The notes under the pieces were generated by a model. That model had not been told where the DNA came from. It saw only the letters and a list, made by a program, of their open reading frames with translations, and ran no database searches. Positions 43,670 through 52,045 of a stretch of DNA of 64,000 nt are shown piece by piece; within the stretch, counting starts at the first letter, position 1, and every line of letters begins with the position of its first letter. Origin of the DNA: Buchananella hordeovulneris (GTDB lineage Bacteria; Actinomycetota; Actinomycetes; Actinomycetales; Actinomycetaceae); assembly GCF_001907235.1 (NCBI RefSeq), contig NZ_MQVS01000011.1:1-64000 (forward strand). Direction: 5' to 3'. Both the position numbers and the translations under genes were made by a program.

Positions 43670-44869
43670 CTAGCCGAGCAGGCGGGCGACGCGGCCGATG
43701 CCTTCGACAATGTCGTCGTCCCCCATGGCGTAGCTGAAACGCAGGAAACCCGACGGGCCGAAGGCCTCCCCGGGCACGACCGCCACCTCGGCCTCGTCCA
43801 GGATGACGGCGGCGAGGTCAGCAGACGAGTTGATGGTGCGGCCGGCCACCTCGCGCCCCATGAATGCCTCCACGCTCGGGTAGGCGTAGAAGGCCCCCTT
43901 CGGCACCGGCACTTCGAAGCCCTCGATCTGGGAGAGCAGGTCAACGATGAGACGGCGGCGCCGGTCGAAGTGGCTGCGCATCTCGTGCACCGCCGTCAGG
44001 TCGCCCGCCACGGCGGCCAGGGCCGCCCGCTGGGCGACGTTGCACACGTTTGACGTCAGGTGCGACTGGAAGTTGGTGGCGGCCTTGATGACGTCGCTGG
44101 GGGCGATCATCCAGCCCACACGCCACCCGGTCATGGCGTAGGTCTTGGCCACGCCGTTGAGCACGATCGTGGTGTCGGCCAGCTCCGGCACGATCCGCAC
44201 GATGGGGGCGGGTGCGGCATCGTCGTACAGCAGGTGCTCGTAGATCTCGTCGGTGATAACCCACACCCCGTGTTCCAGCGCCCACCGGCCGATCGCCTCC
44301 ACCTCGGCCGGGGTGTAGACCGAGCCGGTCGGGTTGGACGGCGAGCAGAACAACAGCGCCTTGGTGGCGGGGGTGCGGGCCGCCTCCAGCTGCTCGACGC
44401 TCACCTTGTAATCGGCCTGCGCCCCGGCGAAAACCGGGACGGACCTGCCGCCCGCCAGGGCAATGGCCTCCGGGTAGGTGGTCCAATAGGGGGTCGGCAG
44501 CAACACCTCATCACCAGGCCCGATGATCGCGGCAAACGCCTGGAACACTGCCTGCTTACCGCCATTGGTCACCAGAATGTCGGCGGGGGAGACCTCGTAG
44601 CCCGAATCCCGCAGGGTCTTGGTGGCAATCGCCTGGCGCAGCTCCGGCAGCCCCGCGGCCGGGGAATAACGGTGATTAACCGGATCCTGGGCGGCCGCCA
44701 CGGCGGCAGCCACGATGTAGTCCGGGGTCGGGAAATCTGGCTCGCCGGCCCCGAAACCGATGACCGGGCGGCCAGCGGCCTTCAAAGCCTTGGCTTTGGC
44801 GTCCACGGCGAGGGTCGCGGACTCGGCGATGGCGGCCAGACGCGGAGAAATACGGTTTGAAGTGTTCAC
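43670..44869 (-). CDS. aspC: pyridoxal-phosphate aminotransferase, aspartate aminotransferase type
   Basis: Class I aminotransferase (399 aa) converting aspartate and 2-oxoglutarate to oxaloacetate and glutamate, or acting on related substrates. Marks are [15 protein letters not shown], the cofactor region [22 protein letters not shown], the cofactor-binding [11 protein letters not shown], and the Schiff-base Lys242 in [16 protein letters not shown]. The C-terminal [12 protein letters not shown] carries the substrate-carboxylate Arg. This subgroup I-gamma form is the usual aspartate/prephenate aminotransferase upstream of secE in actinobacteria. Start GTG 44869. It is convergent with prs and divergent from tRNA-Trp. 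Confidence 0.93.
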   Translation of the reverse strand: MNTSNRISPRLAAIAESATLAVDAKAKALKAAGRPVIGFGAGEPDFPTPDYIVAAAVAAAQDPVNHRYSPAAGLPELRQAIATKTLRDSGYEVSPADILVTNGGKQAVFQAFAAIIGPGDEVLLPTPYWTTYPEAIALAGGRSVPVFAGAQADYKVSVEQLEAARTPATKALLFCSPSNPTGSVYTPAEVEAIGRWALEHGVWVITDEIYEHLLYDDAAPAPIVRIVPELADTTIVLNGVAKTYAMTGWRVGWMIAPSDVIKAATNFQSHLTSNVCNVAQRAALAAVAGDLTAVHEMRSHFDRRRRLIVDLLSQIEGFEVPVPKGAFYAYPSVEAFMGREVAGRTINSSADLAAVILDEAEVAVVPGEAFGPSGFLRFSYAMGDDDIVEGIGRVARLLG

Positions 44870-45048
44870 CCCAGAATCGTTTCATGCCCGAAGGCTCGCG
44901 ACAATGACACGTGCGCGGGCTGAGACTTTCGTCCCGGAACGGTGGGGGGCGCCCACGCGCATTTGCTGGTTCGGCCGGAGTGTGTGTACAGTTCGGCAGG
45001 TCGCCACTGTGGCAGGCTCGCGCAGCGGGTGTGAAACAATGACGACGA

Positions 45049-45121
45049 AGGGCAGTGGCGCAATTGGTAGCGCACCGGTCTCCAAAACCGGCGGTTGTGG
45101 GTTCGAGTCCCGCCTGCCCTG
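45049..45121 (+). tRNA. tRNA-Trp (CCA)
   Basis: Cloverleaf of 73 nt: acceptor AGGGCAG/CTGCCCT, D-arm GCGC...GCGC, anticodon loop CTCCAAA with CCA, and T-arm ending GTGGG-TTCGAGT-CCCGC. The discriminator is G. Location directly before secE is conserved in actinobacteria. Confidence 0.97.
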
Positions 45122-45168
45122 CCATCCGAAGGACGGATGGCCGCCGCAGCATGACAAGGGGAAGCAAC

Positions 45169-45396
45169 GTGAGCGACGCTGGCTCGAAGCAGGCGGAGAA
45201 GACCCGCGGGTTCTTTGGGCGAATCGCGCTGTTCATCCGCCAGGTCATTGCCGAACTGAAGAAGGTCGTCACCCCCACGCGGGACGAACTGTGGACCTAC
45301 TTCCTGGTGGTCATCGTCTTCGTTGTCGCCGTCATGGCTTTCGTCGGTCTGCTGGACTTTGTCTTCGGTCAACTGGCTAGACTGCTCTTTGGCTGA
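45169..45396 (+). CDS. secE: preprotein translocase subunit SecE
   Basis: SecE (75 aa), the single-helix subunit that clamps SecY in the Sec translocon. The amphipathic segment RIALFIRQVIAELKKVVTPT, the invariant W in RDELWTYFLVV and one C-terminal membrane helix are present. GTG 45169 follows AAGGGGAAGC at good spacing; an in-frame ATG at 45151 would add six residues. It stands between tRNA-Trp and nusG in the conserved order. Confidence 0.95.
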   Translation: MSDAGSKQAEKTRGFFGRIALFIRQVIAELKKVVTPTRDELWTYFLVVIVFVVAVMAFVGLLDFVFGQLARLLFG

Positions 45397-45441
45397 CCCT
45401 ACGGCGGCCTAGCTCGTCCGTAACTATCTCCAGGAGTCACA

Positions 45442-46233
45442 GTGACCGCCAACGCTAACCCGTTCGAACCTGCCGACCTCACTGACGAGCTCACAACGCC
45501 CGATCCCGGGCAGGAGCCCACGGTGGAGGACGTGGAGTCGCCCGCCGTCGGCGAGGACGCCGCGCAGGCTGCCGAGGAAGCCACCGCCACCGAGCCGGTC
45601 GAGGATCCCGTGGAGGCCTTCCGCGCCAACCTGCGCTCCTTGCCGGGGGACTGGTACGTCATCCACTCCTACGCCGGATTCGAACGCAAGGTCAAGGCCA
45701 ACCTGGAGACCCGCATCGCCAACTTCGAGATGGAGGACTACATCTTCCAGGTCGAGGTGCCGATGGAAGAGGTCGTGGAGCTCAAGGGCGACAACAAGAA
45801 GAAGACCGTCTCCCGGATCCGCATCCCCGGTTACGTGCTGGTGCGCATGGACCTGACCGACGAGGCCTGGCGTGTGGTGCGTGAAACGCCGGCCGTCACG
45901 GGCTTCGTCGGCGACGCCCGCAACCCCGTCCCGCTCCTGGAGGACGAGGTCATGAACATGTTCGACCCGCTGATCAAGGCCGCGGTGCGCGAGCACCAAA
46001 AGACCTTGGACCGGGTCCCGGCCGACGAGCAGGCCGCGGCGGCGCGCGACATCCAGATCGACCTGGAGATCGGCGAGATCGTCAAGGTCGTTGACGGGCC
46101 GTTCGAAGAGCAGATGGCGGAGGTTTCCGAGATCAACATCGAGGCCCGCAAGCTCACCGTGCTGGTCACCATTTTCGAGCGCCAGACTCCGGTCGAGCTC
46201 AGCTTCAGCCAGGTGGAGAAAGTCAACCTCTGA
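45442..46233 (+). CDS. nusG: transcription termination/antitermination factor NusG
   Basis: NusG (263 aa) binds RNA polymerase, regulates pausing and Rho termination, and couples to ribosomes. An acidic, disordered N-terminal extension of about 65 residues typical of actinobacteria precedes the NGN domain (WYVIHSYAGFERKVKANLET, RIPGYVLVRMDL, VRETPAVTGFVG) and the C-terminal KOW domain (GEIVKVVDGPFEEQMAEVSE). GTG 45442 has AGGAG upstream. A stable hairpin follows, ending the secE-nusG unit before rplK. Confidence 0.97.
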   Translation: MTANANPFEPADLTDELTTPDPGQEPTVEDVESPAVGEDAAQAAEEATATEPVEDPVEAFRANLRSLPGDWYVIHSYAGFERKVKANLETRIANFEMEDYIFQVEVPMEEVVELKGDNKKKTVSRIRIPGYVLVRMDLTDEAWRVVRETPAVTGFVGDARNPVPLLEDEVMNMFDPLIKAAVREHQKTLDRVPADEQAAAARDIQIDLEIGEIVKVVDGPFEEQMAEVSEINIEARKLTVLVTIFERQTPVELSFSQVEKVNL

Positions 46234-46243
46234 CCGGGTATGT

Positions 46244-46277
46244 GGTGGGGGCGGTGCCAGGCGGCACCGCCCCCACC
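46244..46277 (+). terminator. terminator after nusG
   Basis: GGTGGGGGCGGTGCC pairs perfectly with its complement (15 bp) around AGGC, ten bases after the nusG stop. Confidence 0.85.
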
Positions 46278-46346
46278 GCCGTCTCCGGTAGCAAGCGCCC
46301 CGGGCGGTGTGACGATGTCCACCAGCAGCCGGGTGAAAGATAGCGG

Positions 46347-46352
46347 TAGAAT
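46347..46352 (+). promoter_or_regulatory. possible -10 element for rplKA
   Basis: TAGAAT follows the nusG terminator by 70 bp and precedes rplK by about 112 bp, fitting a separate rplK-rplA promoter with a leader where the L1 protein could act on its own messenger. No good -35 box is seen. Confidence 0.3.
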
Positions 46353-46463
46353 GCCGGTTTGTGTGCCGCCACGTGCGGTGCGCATCAGTGCTTGCGTGGC
46401 ACTGGCGCCGTCGGACCGGAAGACAGCCGGCGGCTAGTCAAGTTCACAGAAGGATTTACATCC

Positions 46464-46895
46464 ATGCCCCCGAAGAAGAAGGTCACCGGCCTCATCAAGC
46501 TGCAGATCCAGGCCGGTGCAGCCAACCCGGCGCCGCCCGTGGGCCCTGCCCTCGGTGCCAAGGGCGTCAACATTATGGAGTTCTGCAAGGCGTACAACGC
46601 GGCCACCGCGGCGCAGAGCGGCAACGTCATTCCGGTCGAGATCACCGTGTACGAGGACCGCTCGTTCACCTTCGTCCTGAAGACCCCGCCGGCTGCCGAG
46701 ATGGTGAAGAAGGCCGCCGGTGTTGCCAAGGGCTCGGCCACCCCGCACAGCGCCAAGGTCGGCACCATCACCGCCGCCCAGGTGCGTGAGATCGCCGAAA
46801 CCAAGATGCCGGACCTCAACGCCAACGACATCGAAGCCGCCGAGAAGATCATCGCCGGGACCGCCCGGTCGCTCGGCATCACGGTCGTCGACTGA
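46464..46895 (+). CDS. rplK: 50S ribosomal protein L11
   Basis: L11 (143 aa) forms the GTPase-associated centre with 23S r[34 protein letters not shown], and [12 protein letters not shown] are characteristic, and the C-terminal rRNA-binding domain around [20 protein letters not shown] is intact. AGAAGGA precedes ATG 46464. First gene of the rplKA pair. Confidence 0.98.
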   Translation: MPPKKKVTGLIKLQIQAGAANPAPPVGPALGAKGVNIMEFCKAYNAATAAQSGNVIPVEITVYEDRSFTFVLKTPPAAEMVKKAAGVAKGSATPHSAKVGTITAAQVREIAETKMPDLNANDIEAAEKIIAGTARSLGITVVD

Positions 46896-46976
46896 CGGAA
46901 CGCTTTTCCGTCCCGCAAACCCCAGTGGCAGGGCAGGCGCTGCCCGTTGACCACGAATAGCAAGGAGCAAAACGCT

Positions 46977-47690
46977 ATGCCTAAGCGCAGCAAGAACTAC
47001 CGCGCCGCCGCGGAAAAGATCCACGACGGCGTCCTGTACAGCCCCCTGCAGGCTGTGCGCCTGGCCAAGGGCCAGACCGCGAAGTTTGACCAGACCGTCG
47101 AGGTTGTCTTCCGCCTCGGCGTCGACCCCCGCAAGGCGGACCAGATGGTGCGTGGCACCGTCTCTCTGCCGCACGGCACCGGTAAGGTCGCCCGGGTCAT
47201 CGTCTTTGCCGTCGGCGAGCGCGCCGAGCAGGCCGTGGCGGCCGGGGCCGACGAGGTCGGTGGCGACGAGTTGATCGCCAAGGTCGCCGGTGGCTGGACC
47301 GACTTCGACGCCGCCGTGGCCACCCCCGACCTCATGGGCAAGGTGGGTCGCCTGGGCCGCGTGCTGGGTCCGCGTGGCCTCATGCCGAACCCGAAGACCG
47401 GCACCGTCACCATGGACGTGGCCAAGGCGGTCACTGACATCAAGGGTGGGCGGATCGAGTTCCGGGTCGACAAGCACGGCAACCTGCACTTCATTATCGG
47501 TAAGGCCTCGTTCTCCGAAGAGCAGTTGGTGGAGAACTACGCCGCCGCCCTGGACGAGGTGCTGCGGTTGAAGCCGTCGGCCGCCAAGGGCCGCTACCTG
47601 ATCAAGGCCACCATGACGACGACGATGGGCCCGGGCATCCCGCTGGACGCCTCCAAGACCCGCAACCTGCTGTCGGAAGACGCTTCCTAA
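46977..47690 (+). CDS. rplA: 50S ribosomal protein L1
   Basis: L1 (237 aa) binds 23S rRNA at the E-site stalk and usually represses the rplKA messenger. [13 protein letters not shown] at the N-terminus, [20 protein letters not shown], the [14 protein letters not shown] signature and [18 protein letters not shown] near the end are all present. CAAGGAG precedes ATG 46977. In most actinobacteria rplJ follows directly or soon; here a 9.7-kb block intervenes. Confidence 0.98.
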   Translation: MPKRSKNYRAAAEKIHDGVLYSPLQAVRLAKGQTAKFDQTVEVVFRLGVDPRKADQMVRGTVSLPHGTGKVARVIVFAVGERAEQAVAAGADEVGGDELIAKVAGGWTDFDAAVATPDLMGKVGRLGRVLGPRGLMPNPKTGTVTMDVAKAVTDIKGGRIEFRVDKHGNLHFIIGKASFSEEQLVENYAAALDEVLRLKPSAAKGRYLIKATMTTTMGPGIPLDASKTRNLLSEDAS

Positions 47691-47700
47691 GGCAGGGTTA

Positions 47701-47742
47701 GGCAAGGGGCGGCGCACCCACTATGGGGCGCCGCCCCTTGCC
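47701..47742 (+). terminator. terminator after rplA
   Basis: GGCAAGGGGCGGCGC pairs with its exact complement (15 bp) around a 12-base loop containing an inner CCC/GGG, ten bases after the rplA stop. It marks the left border of the accessory block. Confidence 0.85.
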
Positions 47743-47830
47743 GTAGCCGCCAACTGGGCGGCGGGCAGCAGCACCGCCGTTGCCCGTAAAATGTTTCAAG
47801 TGCCCGAACTGGTTATGCGAGGAGGACGAG

Positions 47831-49327
47831 ATGGCTCGGGGGATTGTGGCCGTGGCAGCGGGGGCGAGCCTGCTGTGCCTGGGGCTGACTGCCTGTAGCG
47901 CCAGTCCGACCGCCACCCCCACCCCTGCGGCGTCGTCGGCCAGCGCCGTGGCCGCGCCGGTGGCCACCGCCGTGACGCGCTTCCAGTCGGCGGGCGGGGT
48001 CCACGTCAGCGTCACGGCAGGCCCGGCGGTGCGCAGCCAAGGCATGACGGTGGTGCCGATTAGTGTGTCGTCGTCCGAGCAGACCGACGTCAACCTGGGG
48101 GAGTTTTGGGATGCCGGGTTCGGCGACTCCGGCTCCGCCGGGTTGCGGCTAGTGGACTTCGACGCCGGGCAGGTGTACTTGCCGCTGGGGGCAGTCAGCC
48201 AGGACCTCGTGCTCGACGGCCAGCTGCTCAACACCTTCGCGGTCTTCGGACCCGTGGCGGGCGAGAAAACCAACCTGATGCTGCCAGTCACCGGGATGCT
48301 CTACGACATTCCGGTGGTGGATGGCGAGCTGCCTGCGGCCCAGGAATACCTGGCCCAGTTGAAAGTTAACGCCGACCGGCGCCTGCCCGTGGATTTGGAG
48401 GTCTTCTCGGAAGACACGGAGAGCCAACTCGGGTTGGAGGTGCGGGGCCAAGAGATCAAGGTGCAGGTGCCGTCCGATGTGCTGTTCGACGTCGATTCGG
48501 CCGAACTGAGCCCGGAGGCGGCCGCCACCCTCGACCAGGTCGCTGCCCAGCTCAGCGGAATCGGCGGCGGCCAGTTGACGGTGACGGGGCACACCGACGC
48601 GGTGGGAGACGCCGATTACAACCAAGAGCTATCAGTGCAGCGTGCGCAGGCGGTGTACGACTACCTGGCGACGAAGACCGATGCCGCCAGCTATCAAGCG
48701 ACCGTGGAAGGACGGGGAGCCAGCCAGCCCCGCAACGAGGGCACCTCCCCGGAAGATTTGGCTGCTAACCGGCGGGTGGAGCTGCTGGTGCAGGGCACCA
48801 AGGTGGAAAAGCCGCAGGTGGTCTCCACCGGCTCGGGGCAAATGGTGGCCCCCGTGGGGGCGACGGCCAGCGGCAAGGACGCGATTTTCGTCAGCCGTCA
48901 ACTGGACCGGGACACCACCGCCCGCATCGCCGTGCGCTCGGTGACCAAGCGCGGCAACTACCTGGTGGGCGAGTTGGCGCTGGCCAACGGTCCCGACTCG
49001 ACGGTTGCGCCCATCGACTTTTTGGGCACGCCCGCCATCTCCTCTTCTGCCTCCGGGGCGTTGTCCACGAGCTTTTCCTCCCCCGCCAACATGGTCAGTT
49101 TGTTGCAGGGGCAGGCCCGCATCTACCCCGCCCAATACCGCGAGGGCACCACCGTGGATTACCTGACCGACCGGAAGCTCGACGTGACCATGGAACCGAA
49201 CCGCGGCTACACCGTGACGGTTATCTGGCCGCTGGTAGACGGGCTCGGCGACAAGGTAACGGTGGACGTGGACGGCAACCGGATCGGGGTCGACGGCTGG
49301 CGCGTGAGCGACGTGGAAGTCAACTAG
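47831..49327 (+). CDS. OmpA-family domain lipoprotein (copy 1)
   Basis: Exported lipoprotein (498 aa). Signal with lipobox LTAC near residue 22, then a Pro/Thr/Ala linker. Residues about 45-210 form an unnamed domain (LVDFDAGQVYLPLG, LNTFAVFGPVAG, VTGMLYDIPVVDGELP). Residues about 215-320 are an OmpA C-terminal peptidoglycan-binding domain: VLFDVDSAELSPEAAATLDQ, LTVTGHTDAVGDADYNQELS, VEGRGASQPR, NRRVELLVQ. A beta-rich C-terminal region follows. ATG 47831 has a strong GAGGAGG site. It shares this architecture with copy 2 at 52046, and both flank Tad remnants. It probably ties membrane and wall together; a link to pilus assembly is inferred from position. Confidence 0.87.
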   Translation: MARGIVAVAAGASLLCLGLTACSASPTATPTPAASSASAVAAPVATAVTRFQSAGGVHVSVTAGPAVRSQGMTVVPISVSSSEQTDVNLGEFWDAGFGDSGSAGLRLVDFDAGQVYLPLGAVSQDLVLDGQLLNTFAVFGPVAGEKTNLMLPVTGMLYDIPVVDGELPAAQEYLAQLKVNADRRLPVDLEVFSEDTESQLGLEVRGQEIKVQVPSDVLFDVDSAELSPEAAATLDQVAAQLSGIGGGQLTVTGHTDAVGDADYNQELSVQRAQAVYDYLATKTDAASYQATVEGRGASQPRNEGTSPEDLAANRRVELLVQGTKVEKPQVVSTGSGQMVAPVGATASGKDAIFVSRQLDRDTTARIAVRSVTKRGNYLVGELALANGPDSTVAPIDFLGTPAISSSASGALSTSFSSPANMVSLLQGQARIYPAQYREGTTVDYLTDRKLDVTMEPNRGYTVTVIWPLVDGLGDKVTVDVDGNRIGVDGWRVSDVEVN

Positions 49328-49989
49328 GCCAGCCAGCCGGTGGGGGCGGTCAGCCAGGCCAGGAGGGTGCCCGCCAGCATGTAGGGGCCAAAGGCCATGT
49401 GCGTGCCGCGTTGCCTCCGCACCGCCAAGAGCCCGAGCGCCACCAGGCCTCCGAGCAGGTAGGTGTAGAGAAAGGAGTGGGCCAGGCAGGTCCACGACAC
49501 CGAGCCCGCCACCAGCCCGAGGGGGAAGGCGAGTTTGACGTCGCCCGCCCCGAGGCCGGAGGGCAGCAGGTAGATGAGCCCGAATGTGATAACGGCGGCG
49601 AGCGCCCCCAAAAAAGCTCGACCCACGGCCTCCCACGGCAGGAGGCCGAATAGAGCCGAGACGAGGCAGCTGAGCCCGGCGCCCGCCGTCAAGGCCAGGG
49701 TGATGACGTCTGGCAGTCGATGGGTCCAAAAGTCAGTTACCGTCAACAAGACCGTGGCGCCGACGAGTACCAGCACCGGCGCGGCGGTGGCGAGCATGTC
49801 GTGGCGAGTGCCAAACCACCCAACCATGCCGCAGCCAACAGCGGCGGCTAATCCCGCCCAGAGACGGCCCACACGTCGGGTTTCCCCTACCGACTGGAGG
49901 TAGTGGTTTGTAAAGCTGACGCCGGGGCCGGTGGTCAAAGCGATGGTTGCTGCTGCTGCGCAGGCGGGGATGAACGTGGTGCTAAGCAT
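49324..49989 (-). CDS. prepilin peptidase, A24 family (TadV/CpaA-like)
   Basis: Membrane aspartic protease (221 aa) that cleaves the leader of type IV or Flp prepilins. Multiple helices are evident; the two catalytic Asp residues are in LTVTDFWTHRLPD and in SGLGAGDVKLAFPLG (the GxGD motif). The typical N-terminal methyltransferase domain is absent, as in Flp-type peptidases. ATG 49989 is preferred; a TTG at 49998 is possible and neither has a clear ribosome site. Its start overlaps the DUF192 gene end and its stop overlaps OmpA copy 1 by four bases (convergent). It appears intact and matches the Flp-like pilin at 54276. Confidence 0.85.
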   Translation of the reverse strand: MLSTTFIPACAAAATIALTTGPGVSFTNHYLQSVGETRRVGRLWAGLAAAVGCGMVGWFGTRHDMLATAAPVLVLVGATVLLTVTDFWTHRLPDVITLALTAGAGLSCLVSALFGLLPWEAVGRAFLGALAAVITFGLIYLLPSGLGAGDVKLAFPLGLVAGSVSWTCLAHSFLYTYLLGGLVALGLLAVRRQRGTHMAFGPYMLAGTLLAWLTAPTGWLA

Positions 49990-50359
49990 CGGGGCCAATC
50001 TCGAGTTTGGTGCCCGGGCGAAGCGGAAGCTGCTCGCCGAGGGGGAGGGGAAACTCCACCGCGTGCGCAGCTCGCCAATGATAGGCGCCGAGCCGGTTTC
50101 GTCTGTAGGTCTTTATCGCCACAATAGCGCCGTGCTTATCCACGAATGCCACGCGGAGCGGATAGCGCATACCGAACGTGTGACTACCGGGACATTTCTC
50201 GATCCAGAGGTCCGCGGCCGAATCCGCGGTACCCAATAGCCCCTGCGATTGGGAGCGGTGCGTACGGGCGCCCCAGAGGGGGACGGCTGTGGGCACGCCG
50301 TCGACAACAAGCCGAGCTGGGGCCTCGCCGTCGGCGGCCCAGACTGGTTTGGTGGGCAC
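49982..50359 (-). CDS. DUF192 family protein
   Basis: DUF192-domain protein (about 125 aa). The family pattern is clear: AVPLWGARTHRSQSQGLLG, then CPGSHTFGMRYPLRVAFVDK (normally W.HTFGM..PIDVVFLD), and the final LPLRPGTKLEIG. Function is unknown; in actinobacteria such genes lie beside Tad/Flp pilus clusters. GTG 50359 is chosen because AAGGA stands nine bases upstream; TTG 50383 would add eight residues. It overlaps the downstream prepilin peptidase start by eight bases, so the two are probably co-translated. Confidence 0.78.
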   Translation of the reverse strand: MPTKPVWAADGEAPARLVVDGVPTAVPLWGARTHRSQSQGLLGTADSAADLWIEKCPGSHTFGMRYPLRVAFVDKHGAIVAIKTYRRNRLGAYHWRAAHAVEFPLPLGEQLPLRPGTKLEIGPDA

Positions 50360-50383
50360 GATTGTCCATCCTTCCCTTGACAA

Positions 50384-50639
50384 GATCCCATTTTGGGCTT
50401 CGGCGAGACAAGCGACAGTGGTCCCGTAGCAGCCGACGTCAGATTAGGGGCGTTTGCTCTGGCAGGGGCCCGGGTCAGGCGGATAGCCTTGATTGGATCC
50501 TGTATCGTGCCGGACGGCTGGGGAGGGTGGACGCTGCTAGTGGCGGGGACGCGGCGTGATGCCGCGCAGGGGACTGCCGTGCAAGCAGACGACGAGGCTA
50601 CGGCGTTGCAGGCTGCCTGGCCCCGGCTTCGAGGTTGAC
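50384..50639 (+). other. uncertain coding remnant upstream of cpaB pseudogene
   Basis: An 81-codon frame at 50393-50638 contains LGAFALAGARVRRIALIG and ends in ATALQAAWPRLRG. It has no clear ribosome site and no family I can name with confidence. It could be part of a damaged gene of the Tad block or chance in GC-rich DNA. Confidence 0.25.
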
Positions 50640-51311
50640 TCTTCGGCGGTGTGGCAGGCCAAGGAATTTATTGAAGTCTCGATGTTGCCCGCCGATATCG
50701 TGCAAGTGGCGCGTTACCTGCTCCAGAACATCCAGGTGGGGCCGATGGCGGATGTAGTAAAGCTGAAGCGCACGGTACCCAGCCTCAGCAAACTCTCCGC
50801 AGAGGAGAGCGGGGTGGTCCAGATGCCCGAGCGGTGGCTGCCAACGTCGTCCCTCAACAGCATCGAGGAACAAGCGGGCAAGGTTACCGCCGGGTAGCTC
50901 ACCGAGGGTTCCTCTCTCCAACGCGGCATGCTGATGCAGACACCGGGGCTGGAGCCCGGCTACCGTGAGGTGGCCATCATGGTCAACGCCGAGGTCGGCG
51001 TCGTCGGCAAGGTCTCTTCCGAGGATCGGGGGGACAACATCGCCACTCTTGAGGACCCGAATACCAAGGTGCGTGACGCGCGGGTGGTGGTGCAAAAGGC
51101 CCTGGTCATTGACGTGGGCGTCGTGACCACCACTGAGGAGGACTCTAAGACCGTAGGCTTCCAGGAAACCGAGGGGGTGCCGGTGACGTTCGTACTCAAT
51201 ACGGAGAACTCTTTGAAGTTGGCGTTTGCGCAGAGCTTTGCCGTGAAGGTCCGTCTTGCCCTGCGTGAGGTGGGTGACGACGGGCAGATTCCGGCAGAGG
51301 GGCAGAAGTAG
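50640..51311 (+). pseudogene. cpaB: broken Flp pilus assembly protein CpaB (RcpC)
   Basis: CpaB/RcpC is a secretin-associated Tad assembly protein with a SAF domain. Recognisable pieces in one frame: VPSLSKLSAEESGVVQMPER, WLPTSSLNSIEEQAGKVTAG, a TAG codon at 50895-50897, then LTEGSSLQRGMLMQTPGLEP and YREVAIMVNAEVGVVGKVSS up to a stop at 51309. The N-terminal membrane helix expected before the SAF domain is not recognisable. The gene is therefore inactivated by a nonsense codon and N-terminal decay. Confidence 0.75.
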
Positions 51312-51353
51312 ACCTCGGATAGTCCGGCGCCGGAAGGGGGTTCCCGCCCGCGG

Positions 51354-51717
51354 GTGCTGAGCTACACCGTTGCGGTGGTGGGCGCCAAGGACGGAGTGGG
51401 AACCTCCATGATTTCGATGCTGCTGGCCCGGGAGTTTAGCCAGTTCACCCACACTTGCTTGATGGATTTGGACGTGCGACAGGGAGACCTGGCGTCGTGC
51501 GGCGGGGCCCGAGTGCGGCGTTCGATCGCCGATCGCGCCAATATCGCCTTGGAGGCGGGAGGTCGGGAGCTGAGCGCAGTGGTTTACCCGCTGCGGGGCG
51601 GGGTGAGCCTGCTGCCTGCCCCCGCGGGGCGGTAGCGGCGAGGCATCGGTGCACGTGCCGTCGCTGCTGCAGCTGCCCCCGGTGGTGGTCCAATCTGGCA
51701 TTGTCTACGAGAAGTGA
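51354..51717 (+). pseudogene. truncated, frameshifted TadZ/CpaE-like ATPase
   Basis: TadZ/CpaE positions the Tad pilus apparatus at the membrane. The N-terminus is preserved (VAVVGAKDGVGTSMISMLLA, with Asp where the deviant Walker A normally has Gly, and CLMDLDVRQGDLAS). After LLPAPAGR a TAG appears at 51633, but a shifted frame continues with SGEASVHVPSLLQLPPVVVQ and stops at 51715, so an insertion near 51628 broke the gene and most of the ATPase domain (normally more than 350 residues) is lost. Confidence 0.7.
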
Positions 51718-51787
51718 GGGGGAGGAAGATGGGCAGAATACGGTCCGAGCGGGGGGGGGGCCGTTTCCGTCGCGGCGGCGAAAATGA

Positions 51788-52006
51788 TCCCCATGCTGCG
51801 CTTGGCGGCAGAAGGACCGCGATGCCCGCAACGAGATTTCCAGCGAGATCCGCAAGGAACGCTCCCAGCGGATGCGGCGGGCCGCGGCCAAGGCCACCCC
51901 GAAGGTGTCCATGGTGGCGACCTTCCTGCTGATTCTGGCGACTCTGATTCTTATGCTGGGGGGCATGTTCTTTGCCAATCGAGACTCGTTCTCGTTCTTG
52001 GGTTAG
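51788..52006 (+). pseudogene. C-terminal remnant of TadB/TadC-type membrane protein
   Basis: A frame without start codon encodes ARNEISSEIRKERSQRMRRA then AAKATPKVSMVATFLLILAT and a membrane helix ending in MFFANRDSFSFLG. A charged, Arg-rich helix followed by a final membrane segment is how TadB/TadC (GspF-like) proteins end. The rest of the gene is absent; a run of ten G bases at 51751-51760 and mixed frames upstream mark the damaged junction. Family assignment is moderate. Confidence 0.5.
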
Positions 52007-52045
52007 GTGGTGCGGCCGATCGGCCGTCGAGGAAAGGAATGTGAA

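Noticed and set aside
51628-51635. TAG ending the TadZ-like frame as a further nonsense mutation
   Set aside because: Family-like sequence continues in another frame right after it, so a small insertion causing a frameshift explains it better than a point mutation.
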